A stretch of DNA of 7,071 bases from Planctomycetaceae bacterium. GTDB taxonomy: Bacteria; Planctomycetota; Planctomycetia; Pirellulales; Thermoguttaceae. Of this stretch, positions 6,771 through 7,071 are shown one piece after another; the stretch's first letter is position 1, and each line of letters opens with the position of its first letter. The position numbers were made by a program, and so were the translations under genes. Where the stretch lies: contig JAIROD010000498.1 in assembly GCA_031257725.1 (NCBI GenBank), positions 1 through 7,071 of the forward strand. The letters run 5' to 3'. The notes under the pieces were generated by a model. The model was not told the origin of the DNA. It worked only from the letters and a program-made list of their open reading frames with translations, and searched no databases.

Positions 6771-6816
6771 ATCCCGCAGGGATGACACTTTATTAACCGT
6801 ATGCTTTAGCTTACGG
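6771..6816 (-). repeat. Outer left arm of the array (copy A)
   Basis: It contains the hairpin ATCCC-GCA-GGGAT (6771-6783), then GACACTTTATTAA, then the hairpin CCGTATGCTTTAGCTTACGG (6797-6816), which has one T-T mismatch. Its reverse complement matches copy D at 41 of 46 bases; four of the five differences fall in the small-hairpin stem. Confidence 0.7.
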
Positions 6817-6837
6817 CAACAACTCGCCGCACCTTAA

Positions 6838-6859
6838 GTCCCGGCAGGGACGACACTTT
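6838..6859 (-). repeat. Inner left copy of the unit (copy B)
   Basis: The hairpin GTCCC-GGCA-GGGAC (6838-6851) is followed by GACACTTT. It is the same unit as copies A, C and D but with a 4-nt loop, and it lacks the second hairpin. Confidence 0.65.
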
Positions 6860-6866
6860 TAAAATG

Positions 6867-6923
6867 TTGTCCGAACGATGATTGATGGGACTATGGTGAT
6901 TTTAAAACTCTTCGTTCAGACAA
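6867..6923. repeat. Central inverted repeat of the array
   Basis: TTGTCCGAACGA (6867-6878) is the inverse of TCGTTCAGACAA (6912-6923) at 11 of 12 positions, around a 33-nt spacer. It sits between the B and C copies and extends the symmetry of the whole array. Confidence 0.55.
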
Positions 6924-6963
6924 TTAAAAATTTCCAAACAGTAATCGAATATATTTATCCAAT

Positions 6964-6984
6964 AAAGTGTCGTCCCTGCGGGAC
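6964..6984 (+). repeat. Inner right copy of the unit (copy C)
   Basis: AAAGTGTC leads into the hairpin GTCCC-TGC-GGGAC (6972-6984). It is the inverted counterpart of copy B; the upstream bases ATA match copy D. Confidence 0.65.
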
Positions 6985-7005
6985 TTTGTGGTGTGTTTGC
7001 CTTAT

Positions 7006-7051
7006 CCGTATGCTAAAGCATACGGTTAATAAAGTGTCGTCCTTGCAGGAC
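7006..7051 (+). repeat. Outer right arm of the array (copy D)
   Basis: The perfect hairpin CCGTATGC-TAAA-GCATACGG (7006-7025) is followed by TTAATAAAGTGTC and the hairpin GTCCT-TGC-AGGAC (7039-7051). Compared with the other copies, both sides of the last base pair next to the loop have changed together (C/G to T/A). Confidence 0.7.
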
Positions 7052-7071
7052 TAATAAAAATTAAAATAGAC

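Larger units (their letters stand above)
6771..7051. repeat. Nested inverted-repeat array of four hairpin units (MITE- or BIME-like island)
   Basis: Four copies of a unit reading roughly AAGTGTCGTCC-TGC-GGACT occur here. Copies A (6771-6790) and B (6838-6859) read on the minus strand. Copies C (6964-6984) and D (7031-7051) read on the plus strand, so two facing pairs are formed. A and D are each joined to a second hairpin (6797-6816 and 7006-7025). This makes outer arms of 46 bp (6771-6816 and 7006-7051) that match as inverted repeats at 41 of 46 positions. A central inverted repeat (6867-6878 and 6912-6923) makes the whole a long imperfect palindrome of about 281 bp. No ORF of note lies inside. 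It resembles a non-autonomous mobile element or a cluster of REP-type units. The left outer flank GTCTA (6766-6770) has its complement TAGAC at the window end (7067-7071), so the element may continue beyond the window. Confidence 0.6.

Noticed and set aside
6771..7051. A short CRISPR array
   Set aside because: The four copies are not direct repeats with even spacing. Two point each way, the spacings are unequal, and there are no cas genes.
6518..7071. A tRNA, rRNA or small gene in the 3' non-coding stretch
   Set aside because: No cloverleaf, rRNA core sequence or ORF with a plausible start and composition was seen; the stretch is explained by palindromic repeats.

Overview
The window most likely comes from a member of the Planctomycetota with an AT-rich genome. 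The main pointer is a secreted DUF1559 (SBP_bac_10) protein with the LLLPAVQAAR segment and the C-terminal H-X9-DG signature, a family strongly expanded in planctomycetes. The weak or absent Shine-Dalgarno sequences in front of two of the three complete genes fit as well. The class or genus cannot be fixed from this sequence alone.

Layout: all four genes lie on the + strand and are separated by 114-170 bp gaps, so they look like separate units rather than one operon. (1) Positions 3-1958 are the 3' part of a type IIG (Eco57I-like) restriction-modification protein whose start lies outside the window. It has SAM motif I, the NPPY catalytic motif and a TaqI-like specificity domain, plus an in-frame 12-bp tandem repeat just before motif I. 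(2) Positions 2073-3212 encode a GT4-family glycosyltransferase, preceded by a strong GC-rich hairpin. (3) Positions 3351-5111 encode the exported DUF1559 protein, with the only clear Shine-Dalgarno site in the window. (4) Positions 5282-6517 encode glucose-1-phosphate adenylyltransferase (GlgC), the ADP-glucose-forming step of glycogen synthesis. An 8-bp perfect inverted repeat sits next to its likely promoter.

The last 554 bp (6518-7071) hold no gene but are dense in palindromic DNA. There is a GTAG-headed double hairpin resembling REP elements, a long stem-loop, and a nested inverted-repeat array of four related hairpin units arranged as two facing pairs. The paired arms of these units show compensatory changes. 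This array is the most unusual part of the window and looks like a non-autonomous, MITE- or BIME-like repeat island.

The genes do not obviously work together. The GT4 enzyme is not a glycogen synthase, and no glgA, glgB or glgP is present. The restriction gene is visibly more AT-rich than its neighbours in the rows sampled, consistent with separate acquisition. No new multi-gene system can be demonstrated here.
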